Origin: an uncultured Lachnospiraceae bacterium
Lineage (GTDB): Bacteria; Bacillota; Clostridia; Lachnospirales; Lachnospiraceae
Reading direction: 5' to 3'
NCBI GenBank assembly: GCA_947625015.1
Contig: CANQMR010000005.1
Location: 1 to 64,000, forward strand
DNA: 64,000 bases
In this document: piece after piece, positions 9,682 to 17,394 of the stretch
How positions within the stretch are numbered: position 1 is the stretch's first letter
Layout: every line of letters begins with the position of its first letter
Position numbers and translations under genes: made by a program
The notes under the pieces: generated by a model
The model's database searches: none
The model's input: the letters and a program-made list of their open reading frames with translations, nothing else
What the model was told of the DNA's origin: nothing

Positions 9682-9687
9682 ATTATA
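9682..9687 (-). promoter_or_regulatory. Candidate -10 element upstream of trpS
   Basis: A perfect TATAAT on the minus strand, 80 bases before the trpS ATG and just after the recU end. No good -35 hexamer is found at 16-18 bases, so this is a weak promoter call. Confidence 0.35.
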
Positions 9688-9723
9688 CTATAAGTTTCCC
9701 AAAAAAGAAAGAGTGGCTTTTAA

Positions 9724-10278
9724 TCAGGAACCGGTTGCGTTATCCCTTCTCTCCATAAGGTCCGTATTCAACGCCTCCAGATAGTGAACCAGCGCCGCCC
9801 CGGAACGGGTGACGAAATACTTTGGGTCCAGTTCCTCATATTTGAAATTCTTTGCATGTCCGTCCCGCTCAATCCGCTCCACATACTCTTTAAGCACCCT
9901 GAAAGGCAGATAATAAAAGACATTTCTCGCCGTAAAATGAACCAGCAAAAAGCTGACGCCGCCCTGTTTTTCAAAGTCCTCCATAAACCGGAGCTGATGG
10001 GCATGGATATTCTGCATGGGAAAGGTATCAGTGTGACATTCCTTTGCGTCAAAGCAGATGGGAACTGACTGCGCCACGCCGATGTAATCCACCGTAGAAT
10101 CCTTTTCAAAATAGGCGAGGGTGATATGCCTCGTGGCCTTGTCAATCTCAATGGGCGTTATGGGCGTGGGAATCTTCTGCACCAGCGCTAAAGACTTTTC
10201 CCCATACACCTGATTGGTCATATTAATTAATTCTTCAAATCCGGAACCGCGAAGTCCTCTGGAATTCCATGTTGCCAT
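9724..10278 (-). CDS. recU: Holliday junction resolvase RecU-like
   Basis: The 184-residue product matches the Firmicute RecU family, which cuts Holliday junctions in recombination and chromosome segregation. It has NSRGLRGSGFEELI near the N-terminus (substrate/stalk region), IGVAQSVPICFDAKEC with the nuclease D-x-E/K core (the V-C-F-D-A-K-E-C part), and HQLRFMEDFEKQGGVSFLLV. Its first 52 bases overlap the 3' end of the rluA-like gene, with an AAGGAG site inside that gene, so translational coupling is likely. RecU is often paired with a PBP1 gene; here it is not. Confidence 0.9.
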   Translation of the reverse strand: MATWNSRGLRGSGFEELINMTNQVYGEKSLALVQKIPTPITPIEIDKATRHITLAYFEKDSTVDYIGVAQSVPICFDAKECHTDTFPMQNIHAHQLRFMEDFEKQGGVSFLLVHFTARNVFYYLPFRVLKEYVERIERDGHAKNFKYEELDPKYFVTRSGAALVHYLEALNTDLMERRDNATGS

Positions 10279-11261
10279 ATGATACTCCTTATTATCTCCT
10301 GAAACTCAACCGGAAGGGGGGCGCGCAGGACACCGCCGGAAAGGGTCTCCGGCAGTTCCCCGCTTTCAGGGAAAATAATCTCTCCCGCATGTAAAAGCTG
10401 ATGCTTAAGGCCAAATTCCTTTTTCAATCTCCCGTTTATGTTCTTCCACCCATACTTGCCGTCCCCGATAATGGGATGTTCGACAGATTGAAGGTGGGCG
10501 CGGATCTGATGTGTTTTCCCCGTCACCAGCCTGACTTTTAACAGCGTAAACTCCATATCCTGAAACCGTCCTGTTGCAACCGGTTCATAATGCGTCTCAA
10601 TCAATGCCGGTTTTGTGACGCCGGCGCTTTTTGCCTCTTCAATGGTCTCGTAAATAACGACCTGGTTGTGGCTTTCCTTTTTTGCCAGAAATCCCTTAAT
10701 CCGGTCCGGTCCTTCCACCACACCGGACACAACGGTATAATAATACTTCTCAAGGCTCCGCTCCTTCAGCATCTTTGACAAAAGCTGCGAGCCCTTCAAC
10801 GACATTCCTGCAAGGAGAATCCCGCTGGTATTCCGGTCTAAACGGTTGCAGACCGAAGGGGTAAATAAATGGTCTTCCCCTCTTTTTTGCCGGTAATAAT
10901 CCACAATCTGCTCATTGATGGAATAATCCCCCGCCTGCGCCTTCTGGGATAACACGCCCACCGGCTTGTTGAGAATCAATATATCCCCGTCCTCATAGAG
11001 AATATCACCTTGCAAAGCGATATCTGTCTTAGCCTTCATATCCTTTTGAAAAGCTGCAATGGTATCGTCGGATAAATAAAGCTGGATGATATCTCCCTCC
11101 TGCACGATTTCATTGCCCGACGCCTTCTGGTGATTCCATTTGATATTTTTCTTGCGGAGCATTTTGTAGATAAAACTCTGGGGCGCCGCATCCAGATATT
11201 TTCCTAACAGCTTATTTAACCGCTGTCCCGCCTCCGCTTTGGTAATCTTAATCTCGCGCAT
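10227..11261 (-). CDS. RluA-family 23S rRNA pseudouridine synthase
   Basis: This 344-residue protein converts uridine to pseudouridine in rRNA. It has an N-terminal S4-like RNA-binding region (about 1-75) and a catalytic domain with the motif NRLDRNTSG (the family HRLDxxTSG with an Asn in place of His) whose aspartate is catalytic. TGKTHQIRAHLQSVEHPIIGD is the second family block. It resembles the RluC/RluD group; the exact uridine target cannot be told. The final 17 codons overlap the recU start. Confidence 0.93.
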   Translation of the reverse strand: MREIKITKAEAGQRLNKLLGKYLDAAPQSFIYKMLRKKNIKWNHQKASGNEIVQEGDIIQLYLSDDTIAAFQKDMKAKTDIALQGDILYEDGDILILNKPVGVLSQKAQAGDYSINEQIVDYYRQKRGEDHLFTPSVCNRLDRNTSGILLAGMSLKGSQLLSKMLKERSLEKYYYTVVSGVVEGPDRIKGFLAKKESHNQVVIYETIEEAKSAGVTKPALIETHYEPVATGRFQDMEFTLLKVRLVTGKTHQIRAHLQSVEHPIIGDGKYGWKNINGRLKKEFGLKHQLLHAGEIIFPESGELPETLSGGVLRAPLPVEFQEIIRSIIWQHGIPEDFAVPDLKN

Positions 11262-11288
11262 ACCTACCTCGCTGTCTTTGCGTTATTC

Positions 11289-12050
11289 TCACATCAGCTT
11301 TAACAAAAGGCTCTGGGGCAGCAGCCGGGCAGCCGCATATATCCCTTTCATGGGCAGGCCGTAAATGGAGATTTCCCTGCCTTCTTTGGCGTCCCGCAGC
11401 GCTTTTGCCACTACCGGTGCCGGTTTTGCCATTACCAGACGCTTTAAGGGCTTTGGCTTCATACCCTGATTGCAGATATCCAGAAATTCCGTATCAACCG
11501 GCCCCGGACAGACTGCCGTTACCCTTACGCCTTTCTTCTTAAGCTCCTCATTCAAGGCCCTTGAAAAACTCAATACAAACGCCTTAGAGGCAGCATATAC
11601 CGCAAATTCCTTCTGGGGTAAAAATGCAGAGGCCGATGCTAACTGTATAATATGGCCGGGGTTCGTCATATACGGCAGCGCCATATGGGTAACCGCCACT
11701 AACGCCATGTCGTTCAATTCTACCATTCTCAATGCGTCCTGTCTGGTCATTCCGTCAAAATCTCCGGCTGTTCCCACCCCCGCCGCATTTACTAAAATCC
11801 GGACTCCGGGATTTGCCTGTATGAGAGCTTCCTCCAAACAATCAAGCTGATTCTCCTTACAGATATTCAACGGAAAAATCCGGACGGAGCAATTCTTTAT
11901 CTCCTTTTCCAGTTCTTCTAACCGTTCTTTTCTTCTGGCAACCGCCCAGATTTCGTCGATTGTCCTTGTGTGCCGGTCAATCTGCCTTACAAACTCCCTC
12001 CCCATGCCGGAAGAAGCCCCTGTTACGATTGCAATTCTTTTCTGTTCCAT
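11289..12050 (-). CDS. Short-chain dehydrogenase/reductase
   Basis: A 253-residue classical SDR. The nucleotide-binding motif is TGASSGMGREF near the N-terminus; the NAG-type structural motif appears as LVNAAGVG; the catalytic residues are a serine in LASASAFLP and YAASK. After PGPVDTEF it has a C-terminal tail that could associate with membranes, as in DltE/YqjQ-type relatives. The substrate is unknown. It sits between the rRNA methyltransferase and the pseudouridine synthase, with short gaps on both sides. Confidence 0.92.
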   Translation of the reverse strand: MEQKRIAIVTGASSGMGREFVRQIDRHTRTIDEIWAVARRKERLEELEKEIKNCSVRIFPLNICKENQLDCLEEALIQANPGVRILVNAAGVGTAGDFDGMTRQDALRMVELNDMALVAVTHMALPYMTNPGHIIQLASASAFLPQKEFAVYAASKAFVLSFSRALNEELKKKGVRVTAVCPGPVDTEFLDICNQGMKPKPLKRLVMAKPAPVVAKALRDAKEGREISIYGLPMKGIYAAARLLPQSLLLKLM

Positions 12051-12116
12051 TCATTTCCAACCTTCTATCATATGATATAACTATTTTCCTGCAATATAAA
12101 CCGTCCTTCCGATGGC

Positions 12117-13502
12117 CTACATCCATCTCCACCCGGGAAGATATCTGTTTTTCACCGTACCGTTCGAAAGTTTCCCAAAGCCCAGGGAAAAGCCCTCCAC
12201 GCAAATCAGGCAGATTCCCTCCTTACATTCCGTTTCCTCCTGCTTTGTCAGTTCAATGGTCTCCCCCTTCAGATATCGGATTACCCGCTCGTCCTCCGCC
12301 GGAAAGCTTACCATATTGGGAAATTCGCCGGCTTTTAAAAACATGGCCAACGCCTGGCTTGGCTCAAACCGTTTCTTCTTCATCTCCCCCATATACAGGC
12401 CGCACCGCAATATCCGCAGACCCTTTACCTCCGGCATATGCTCCGGTATGTAGAATACCCGGTCTCCCTGCGCATCCATGCGGGACAGGTCAAACGGATA
12501 GGAAAGGCTCTTGATAAACGCCTCCGCCTCGCTGCTTAGCTTGCAGCGGGAATATCCATACTCCGGCACAGAAACCGTTTTTTCTCCCGGCGCGCCGTCC
12601 TTTCCCGCCATCGCCACAAAATGCCCCTCCCCTTTTATGCGGTGGGGCCACAGCCTGCGGCAGCGGGACAAATCTTCGTTTCCGGTAAGCCCCCAATCCG
12701 GCCGCCCTTTGTCAAAGCCCGGATACATCGGCAGTTCCTCTAAATGCAAGGAATCGTCTAAGGACAGAAGGTACTCTATGGAGCGTTCATTTTCTTCTTT
12801 GGAAAAGGTACAGGTGGAATAGAGCAGCTTTCCGCCCGGCTTTAACATGGCGACAGCCTCCTTTAAAATGGAACGCTGTAACCCGACAAACAAATCAACC
12901 CCATTCTTCTCCCACGCCTTAATCATGCTGTTCTGCTTCCGGAACATGCCCTCCCCGGAGCAGGGAGCGTCAATCAGTATCTTATCAAAAAAGGCAGGAA
13001 AACGCCCCGCCAGTACATTGGGCGGCTCGCTCGTTACCAGTATATTGCCTGCGCCGAACAGCTCCAAATTCTTGAGCAGGGCCTTTGCCCTGGAATTGCT
13101 GATGTCATTGCTGACCAGCAGTCCGGTGCCCATAAGCTTTGCCGCTAACTCGGTGGATTTGCCTCCGGGGGCGGCGCAAAGGTCCAACACCCTGTCCCCC
13201 TCCTCCACCGGCAGCAGGCTTGCCGGCGTCATGGCAGAGGGCTCCTGAATATAATAAAGTCCGGCGTAATAGAAAGGATGCTTGGCAGGCTTGTCCTCCC
13301 TGTCATAATAAAAGCCGTTCGGACACCAGGGTACCGGCGTTAAGGGAAACGGGGAAATTGCCTTAAATTCCTTAGAAGACAGTTTTCTGGTATTCACCCG
13401 CAGCCCCTGGCTTGGTTCCTCTTTAAAAGAGGCCAGATATTTTTCATAATCCGGCCCCAACATTTCCTTCATTTTTGTTTCAAAAGCAAGTGGTAATTCC
13501 AT
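12117..13502 (-). CDS. RsmB/RsmF-type rRNA cytosine-C5 methyltransferase
   Basis: A 461-residue SAM-dependent RNA m5C methyltransferase. The SAM-binding motif CAAPGGKSTELAAKL, the first cysteine motif DAPCSGEGMFRK and the catalytic STCTFSKEENE are all present. The C-terminal ~150 residues fit the PUA-like extension of RsmF-type enzymes. These modify 16S rRNA near the decoding site in characterised relatives; the exact position here is inferred. Only eight bases separate it from the upstream alarmone synthetase gene, so the two are probably cotranscribed. Confidence 0.94.
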   Translation of the reverse strand: MELPLAFETKMKEMLGPDYEKYLASFKEEPSQGLRVNTRKLSSKEFKAISPFPLTPVPWCPNGFYYDREDKPAKHPFYYAGLYYIQEPSAMTPASLLPVEEGDRVLDLCAAPGGKSTELAAKLMGTGLLVSNDISNSRAKALLKNLELFGAGNILVTSEPPNVLAGRFPAFFDKILIDAPCSGEGMFRKQNSMIKAWEKNGVDLFVGLQRSILKEAVAMLKPGGKLLYSTCTFSKEENERSIEYLLSLDDSLHLEELPMYPGFDKGRPDWGLTGNEDLSRCRRLWPHRIKGEGHFVAMAGKDGAPGEKTVSVPEYGYSRCKLSSEAEAFIKSLSYPFDLSRMDAQGDRVFYIPEHMPEVKGLRILRCGLYMGEMKKKRFEPSQALAMFLKAGEFPNMVSFPAEDERVIRYLKGETIELTKQEETECKEGICLICVEGFSLGFGKLSNGTVKNRYLPGWRWM

Positions 13503-13510
13503 ATGGTATC

Positions 13511-14314
13511 CTACATAAGGCTCTGCGCCTTATAGCCCTCCGATATAATATCGAGCTGTTTGGAAAATCTCTCTAACTGCTCTAAATTCTCTGTCTGGTA
13601 CACCTTGTAAAACTCATCCTGAATCTTTACAACCTCGCGCTTGCTGGCAACCTTGAACAAATTCTGGATATTGGTTAAGATATCCGCAACCAGCGTAGCC
13701 TTAATCTGGAAAATATTCTGGGCGTCCATAATCTCATCCCGGACAGAGCCCATCTCCTCATCTAAAGTAATGATTGCGTCGGAAGCCTTCAACAGCTTAT
13801 CCTTAATATGCTGCGGCATATTGCCCTTGTACTTGTACTGCAAAGAATGTTCTATGGTGGCCCAGAAGTTCATGGCCAGCGTCCGAATCTGAATCTCTGC
13901 CTGAATCCGCTTGGTGCCGTCTAAGGTATATACATCATAATAGATAATCATATGATAGCTGCGATAGCCGCTTTCCTTCATATTGGTGATATAGTCCTTC
14001 TCCCGTACCACCTCCATATCCGTCCGGTTATGGATAATCTCCACCACCTTCTCAATGTCCTCCACAAACTGGCACATAATGCGGATTCCCGCCATATCCG
14101 AAATCCGGTCGTCTATCTCCTCAATCGAAATATTTTTCTTCTGCATTTTGTCCAGAATACTGGATATCTTTTTCACCCGCCCCGTCACCTGCTCAATCGG
14201 TGAATACAGGCCCGCATTGCGGTATTCCTCAATAATATGATTAAATTTCACTACCAGTTCTTCCACCGCCAAGCGGTATGGATCCAGTATCTCACGCCAA
14301 AGCTGAATCTCCAT
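13511..14314 (-). CDS. Small alarmone synthetase (RelQ/YjbM-like)
   Basis: A 267-residue RelA/SpoT-type (p)ppGpp synthetase lacking the HD hydrolase and the TGS/ACT regulatory domains. Synthetase signatures are AGIRIMC near residue 76, GYRSYH at 116-121, and EIQIRT at 140-145 followed by WATIEHSLQYKY. The long C-terminal helix region fits the tetramerising RelQ class. It would make alarmones under cell-wall or other stress. It lies between an M23 peptidase and the rRNA methyltransferase. Confidence 0.93.
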   Translation of the reverse strand: MEIQLWREILDPYRLAVEELVVKFNHIIEEYRNAGLYSPIEQVTGRVKKISSILDKMQKKNISIEEIDDRISDMAGIRIMCQFVEDIEKVVEIIHNRTDMEVVREKDYITNMKESGYRSYHMIIYYDVYTLDGTKRIQAEIQIRTLAMNFWATIEHSLQYKYKGNMPQHIKDKLLKASDAIITLDEEMGSVRDEIMDAQNIFQIKATLVADILTNIQNLFKVASKREVVKIQDEFYKVYQTENLEQLERFSKQLDIISEGYKAQSLM

Positions 14315-14361
14315 TTATTGTCACCCCATTTTTACTATGCTGCTAACACACAATTAAATAT

Positions 14362-14367
14362 ATTGTA
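14362..14367 (-). promoter_or_regulatory. Candidate extended -10 upstream of alarmone synthetase
   Basis: TGGTACAAT on the minus strand, 48 bases before the start codon, in a 119-base gap. The -35 is not recognisable, so this rests on the extended -10 alone. Confidence 0.3.
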
Positions 14368-14433
14368 CCACAAGCCCCACAAAAAGAAAAGTATTACCTG
14401 CCGTCAATTTCCAACAAAAGAACTGAAAAAGAA

Positions 14434-15042
14434 TCATTTCTTCTCTGCTTCCAGTAAATAGGAATATGGCGGTATGCTTTTCTCATTTCCCTCTCCGTCC
14501 CTTATATAGAGGCCAAAATGCAGATGTGTGGCAAACTTTCCCTTCGTTCCTTCCTCGCCCTCTCCCGAATTTCCCATAAAGCCCAAAAGCTCCCCGGCCT
14601 TTATCTCCTTCCCTGCCGCCAGCCCTGCGGCATAGGAATCCAAATGGGCGTAGTAATAATAGACCCCATGGGCCGAGGTAATCCCCACCCGCCAGCCTCC
14701 AAGATACAGCCAGCCCACATTGGTGACAACCCCGTCTGCTGCACTGATTACCGGAATCTCTCCCGGGGCATTTTTCCGGTCCATCATGTCGCACCCCTCA
14801 TGGGAGCCGTTATCCCGATAGGCGCCGTAGGTATCTTCATAGCTGATTCTGTCCCGATAGGCAATGGGTATGGGAAAGCATTTCATCTCCTCTGCAATAT
14901 ACTGTTCCCCTGCCTGAAAGACTGCCCGGTTCCGGGAATTTTCCCCTGAAAGCCGGAGATTCAACTGTTGCAGGCCGTTTAAAATCACCGCCTGTAACAT
15001 CAGCGCGGCAAACGTCCATATCCATCTATGCTTTCCAAGCAT
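14434..15042 (-). CDS. M23-family metallopeptidase, membrane-anchored
   Basis: A 202-residue protein with an N-terminal hydrophobic helix (IWTFAALMLQAVILNGL) and an extracellular LytM-type domain. Zinc and catalytic residues are visible as SHEGCDMMD, YYAHLD and THLHFG. It is expected to cut peptidoglycan cross-bridges or act as a SpoIIQ-like zinc protein. The ATG at 15042 is preferred over a GTG six bases upstream because GAGGTGTAT precedes it; its ribosome binding site overlaps the mtaD stop codon. The family member involved in sporulation cannot be told apart from a vegetative enzyme by sequence alone. Confidence 0.88.
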   Translation of the reverse strand: MLGKHRWIWTFAALMLQAVILNGLQQLNLRLSGENSRNRAVFQAGEQYIAEEMKCFPIPIAYRDRISYEDTYGAYRDNGSHEGCDMMDRKNAPGEIPVISAADGVVTNVGWLYLGGWRVGITSAHGVYYYYAHLDSYAAGLAAGKEIKAGELLGFMGNSGEGEEGTKGKFATHLHFGLYIRDGEGNEKSIPPYSYLLEAEKK

Positions 15043-15049
15043 ATACACC

Positions 15050-16375
15050 TCAACATAACCCTGTTAATTCACACTCAATCCTGCGGATAATATAATTCGC
15101 TTTCTCATAAATGGTAATCGGGTCCGCATTTACCTGATAAGTCCCGTTGACATACCGTATTTTTCCAGCCACCATGGTCATAATCACATTGTCAATGCTG
15201 CCGCTGTACACCAGATTGGCCTTTAAGTGGTTAAGCGGCTGCATATTTGGTTTCAGTAAATCAATGAGGACTAAGTCCGCCTCTTTTCCTTCGGCAATAC
15301 AGTCGCAGGAATCAAGACCTAACAGCTTTGCGCCGTTTACGGCAGCCATGGTAAGCACAGCCTCCGGCGGCAGGGCGGACGCATCCTGATATTTAATCTT
15401 CTGCAAAGTGGAGGCTAAATACATTTCCTTAAAGAAATTCAGGCTGTTATTGCTTGCCGGTCCGTCTGTGCCAATGGCAACCAAAATCCCCTTCTCGACA
15501 TACTCCTTTAAGGGCGCAATGCCGCTGGCCAGCTTCACATTAGAGGACGGGTTCGTCACTACATATATTCCCTTATCCTTTAAAATCTGCCGGTCAGCCT
15601 CCGTCGTATATATCATATGATGACCGGCTCCTCCATATTCAAATAATCCCAGGGAGTCCATCAGTTCCACAGGGGTTTTTCCATGACGGCCGATACACTC
15701 CGCCACCTCTTTTTCCGTCTCGCTGTTATGCATATACACCGGGGCCTGATAGCGGCGGCTTAAGTCCGCCACCCCTTCTAAGAGCTCCCTTGCGCAGCTG
15801 TATTCCGCATGAAAGCCCAGACGGTAGTCCACCAGCGGGTGGTATTGGTGATACGTGCGGTAATCCTGCTCTAAACTGTCAATACTGCCCTTTACGGCCT
15901 GTTTTTCCATACCTACGGCTGTTCCGGAAATCACCATGCGGTATCCCATATCCACAGCCGCCTTCGCCATCATCTCCGGATAGAAATACATCTCAAAGCT
16001 AGTGGTAATACCGCTCTTTAAATATTCTAAAATGGCTAACTGCATCAGGGTATAGATATCCTCCTCCCGGAGCTTTGCCTCCGCCGGAAATATCTTCTGC
16101 GTAAGCCACTCCTGCAAGGGAAGGTCGTCTGCAAAAGAGCGCAGAAAAGTCATGGGGCCATGGGCATGGCAGTTCTTAAAGCCCGGCATTAGGAGATTTC
16201 CCATGCAGTCAATCTGTTCGTCAAACGCCCCTCCCGGAGCGTCTTCCGCTTCCGCCCTGTACTCCCCGCGAATCACCCGCTCAATCAGATGGTCTTTTAC
16301 CCAGACCTCGCCCTTGAAAATCTCCTGTTCCTCCCCCATTGTCAAAATTCTTGCTCCGTACAACCGAATCCGCAT
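15050..16375 (-). CDS. mtaD: MTA/SAH deaminase-like amidohydrolase
   Basis: A 441-residue metal-dependent amidohydrolase of the ATZ/TRZ/SsnA group. The metal-binding motifs are the NCHAHGP stretch, then a GFHAEYS histidine, and IGTDGPASNNSLNF. Characterised relatives deaminate 5'-methylthioadenosine or S-adenosylhomocysteine. Purine-nucleoside phosphorylase is encoded directly upstream, which fits a purine salvage step, but guanine or another deaminase activity is not excluded. The stop overlaps the ribosome binding site of the M23 gene. Confidence 0.85.
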   Translation of the reverse strand: MRIRLYGARILTMGEEQEIFKGEVWVKDHLIERVIRGEYRAEAEDAPGGAFDEQIDCMGNLLMPGFKNCHAHGPMTFLRSFADDLPLQEWLTQKIFPAEAKLREEDIYTLMQLAILEYLKSGITTSFEMYFYPEMMAKAAVDMGYRMVISGTAVGMEKQAVKGSIDSLEQDYRTYHQYHPLVDYRLGFHAEYSCARELLEGVADLSRRYQAPVYMHNSETEKEVAECIGRHGKTPVELMDSLGLFEYGGAGHHMIYTTEADRQILKDKGIYVVTNPSSNVKLASGIAPLKEYVEKGILVAIGTDGPASNNSLNFFKEMYLASTLQKIKYQDASALPPEAVLTMAAVNGAKLLGLDSCDCIAEGKEADLVLIDLLKPNMQPLNHLKANLVYSGSIDNVIMTMVAGKIRYVNGTYQVNADPITIYEKANYIIRRIECELTGLC

Positions 16376-16477
16376 GCGCGCACCTCCTTTAACATATATT
16401 GCTTAGCAGCCTCTCACTGCACCTGACCGCATATTGATCCCGGCAAACCGATATGGCGTCTTTGCGCAAATTCTTTC

Positions 16478-17299
16478 TTACATCCTTGATATAGCTAACT
16501 TAACCAACGCCTGAAACTTCGGCGCCACTTCGTCCGCAGCCGCCTTCACTTCCTCATGCCTAAGCGGAACGGGACTGATTCCGGCGGCCAGATTGGAGAT
16601 AAAGGAAACGCCGCAGACCTTCATCTGCATATGGCTTGCGGCCACTGCCTCCACAGCCGTACTCATGCCTACTGCCGAAGCCCCTAACCGCTTGCACATC
16701 TGCACCTCAGCCGGCGTCTCATAACTGGGTCCGGTAAGCTGGATATAGACGCCCTCCTTCATATCGATTCCGGTTTCTTTCGCTGCATTACGGATGATAC
16801 CGCAAAGTTCCTCATCATATATCCGGCTCATATCCGGGAAACGCACCCCGAGAGAATCCTCATTTTCTCCTAATAAGGGATTGGGGACGAAACAGGAAAT
16901 ATGGTCTGTAATCAACATTAAATCCCCGCACTGAAACCCTTCTCCAATTCCTCCCGCCGCATTGGTTAAAAACAAAATCTCCGCCCCTAAGGCATGCATT
17001 AAACGGATTGGCAGCACTACCTCCTCCATGGCATACCCCTCATAGTAATGCACCCTTCCCTGCATAATCACCACAGGCGTCTTATCGATATATCCAAAGA
17101 CAAACCGCCCCTTATGCCCGGCCACAGTGGACTGGGGAAATCCCTTTATTCCGGAATAATCGACAATCTCCTTCACTTCAATCTGCTCCGCCAGATCCCC
17201 AAGCCCGGATCCTAAGACCAGCGCCACCTTAGGAACAAAATCCGTTATGTCCCGTATCTGCCTAAGACAATCCGCAATCCGTTTTGCAACCTTTCCCAT
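16478..17299 (-). CDS. Purine-nucleoside phosphorylase
   Basis: A 273-residue trimeric-type PNP that splits purine nucleosides with phosphate into base and ribose-1-phosphate. Motifs include VLGSGLGDLAEQI (phosphate site), the HYYEGY motif, LTNAAGGI and the base-binding GPSYETPAE. The ATG at 17299 is supported by AAAAGGAGAACAGGT; an in-frame start 18 bases upstream lacks a site. It is followed by mtaD, giving a small purine-salvage pair. A terminator hairpin precedes it. Confidence 0.95.
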   Translation of the reverse strand: MGKVAKRIADCLRQIRDITDFVPKVALVLGSGLGDLAEQIEVKEIVDYSGIKGFPQSTVAGHKGRFVFGYIDKTPVVIMQGRVHYYEGYAMEEVVLPIRLMHALGAEILFLTNAAGGIGEGFQCGDLMLITDHISCFVPNPLLGENEDSLGVRFPDMSRIYDEELCGIIRNAAKETGIDMKEGVYIQLTGPSYETPAEVQMCKRLGASAVGMSTAVEAVAASHMQMKVCGVSFISNLAAGISPVPLRHEEVKAAADEVAPKFQALVKLAISRM

Positions 17300-17321
17300 A
17301 CCTGTTCTCCTTTTCAAAAAA

Positions 17322-17361
17322 ACTTAGCATATGCCTTTTATGATTATAGCATATGCCAAGT
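17322..17361 (-). terminator. Rho-independent terminator after the L,D-transpeptidase gene
   Basis: On the minus strand ACTTGGCATATGC pairs with GCATATGCTAAGT across a 14-base loop and is followed by TTTTTTT. It lies between the L,D-transpeptidase stop (17395) and the PNP start. A TATAAT lies in the loop, so the same sequence might also contribute to the PNP promoter. Confidence 0.75.
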
Positions 17362-17394
17362 ATAATGAACATTGATTCTGTTATGATTTTCATT

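Noticed and set aside
8433-9723. T-box leader for trpS or the his operon
   Set aside because: The gaps before hisZ (75 bases) and trpS (about 120 bases) are too short and contain no T-box consensus or antiterminator. The alaS gap is also too short.
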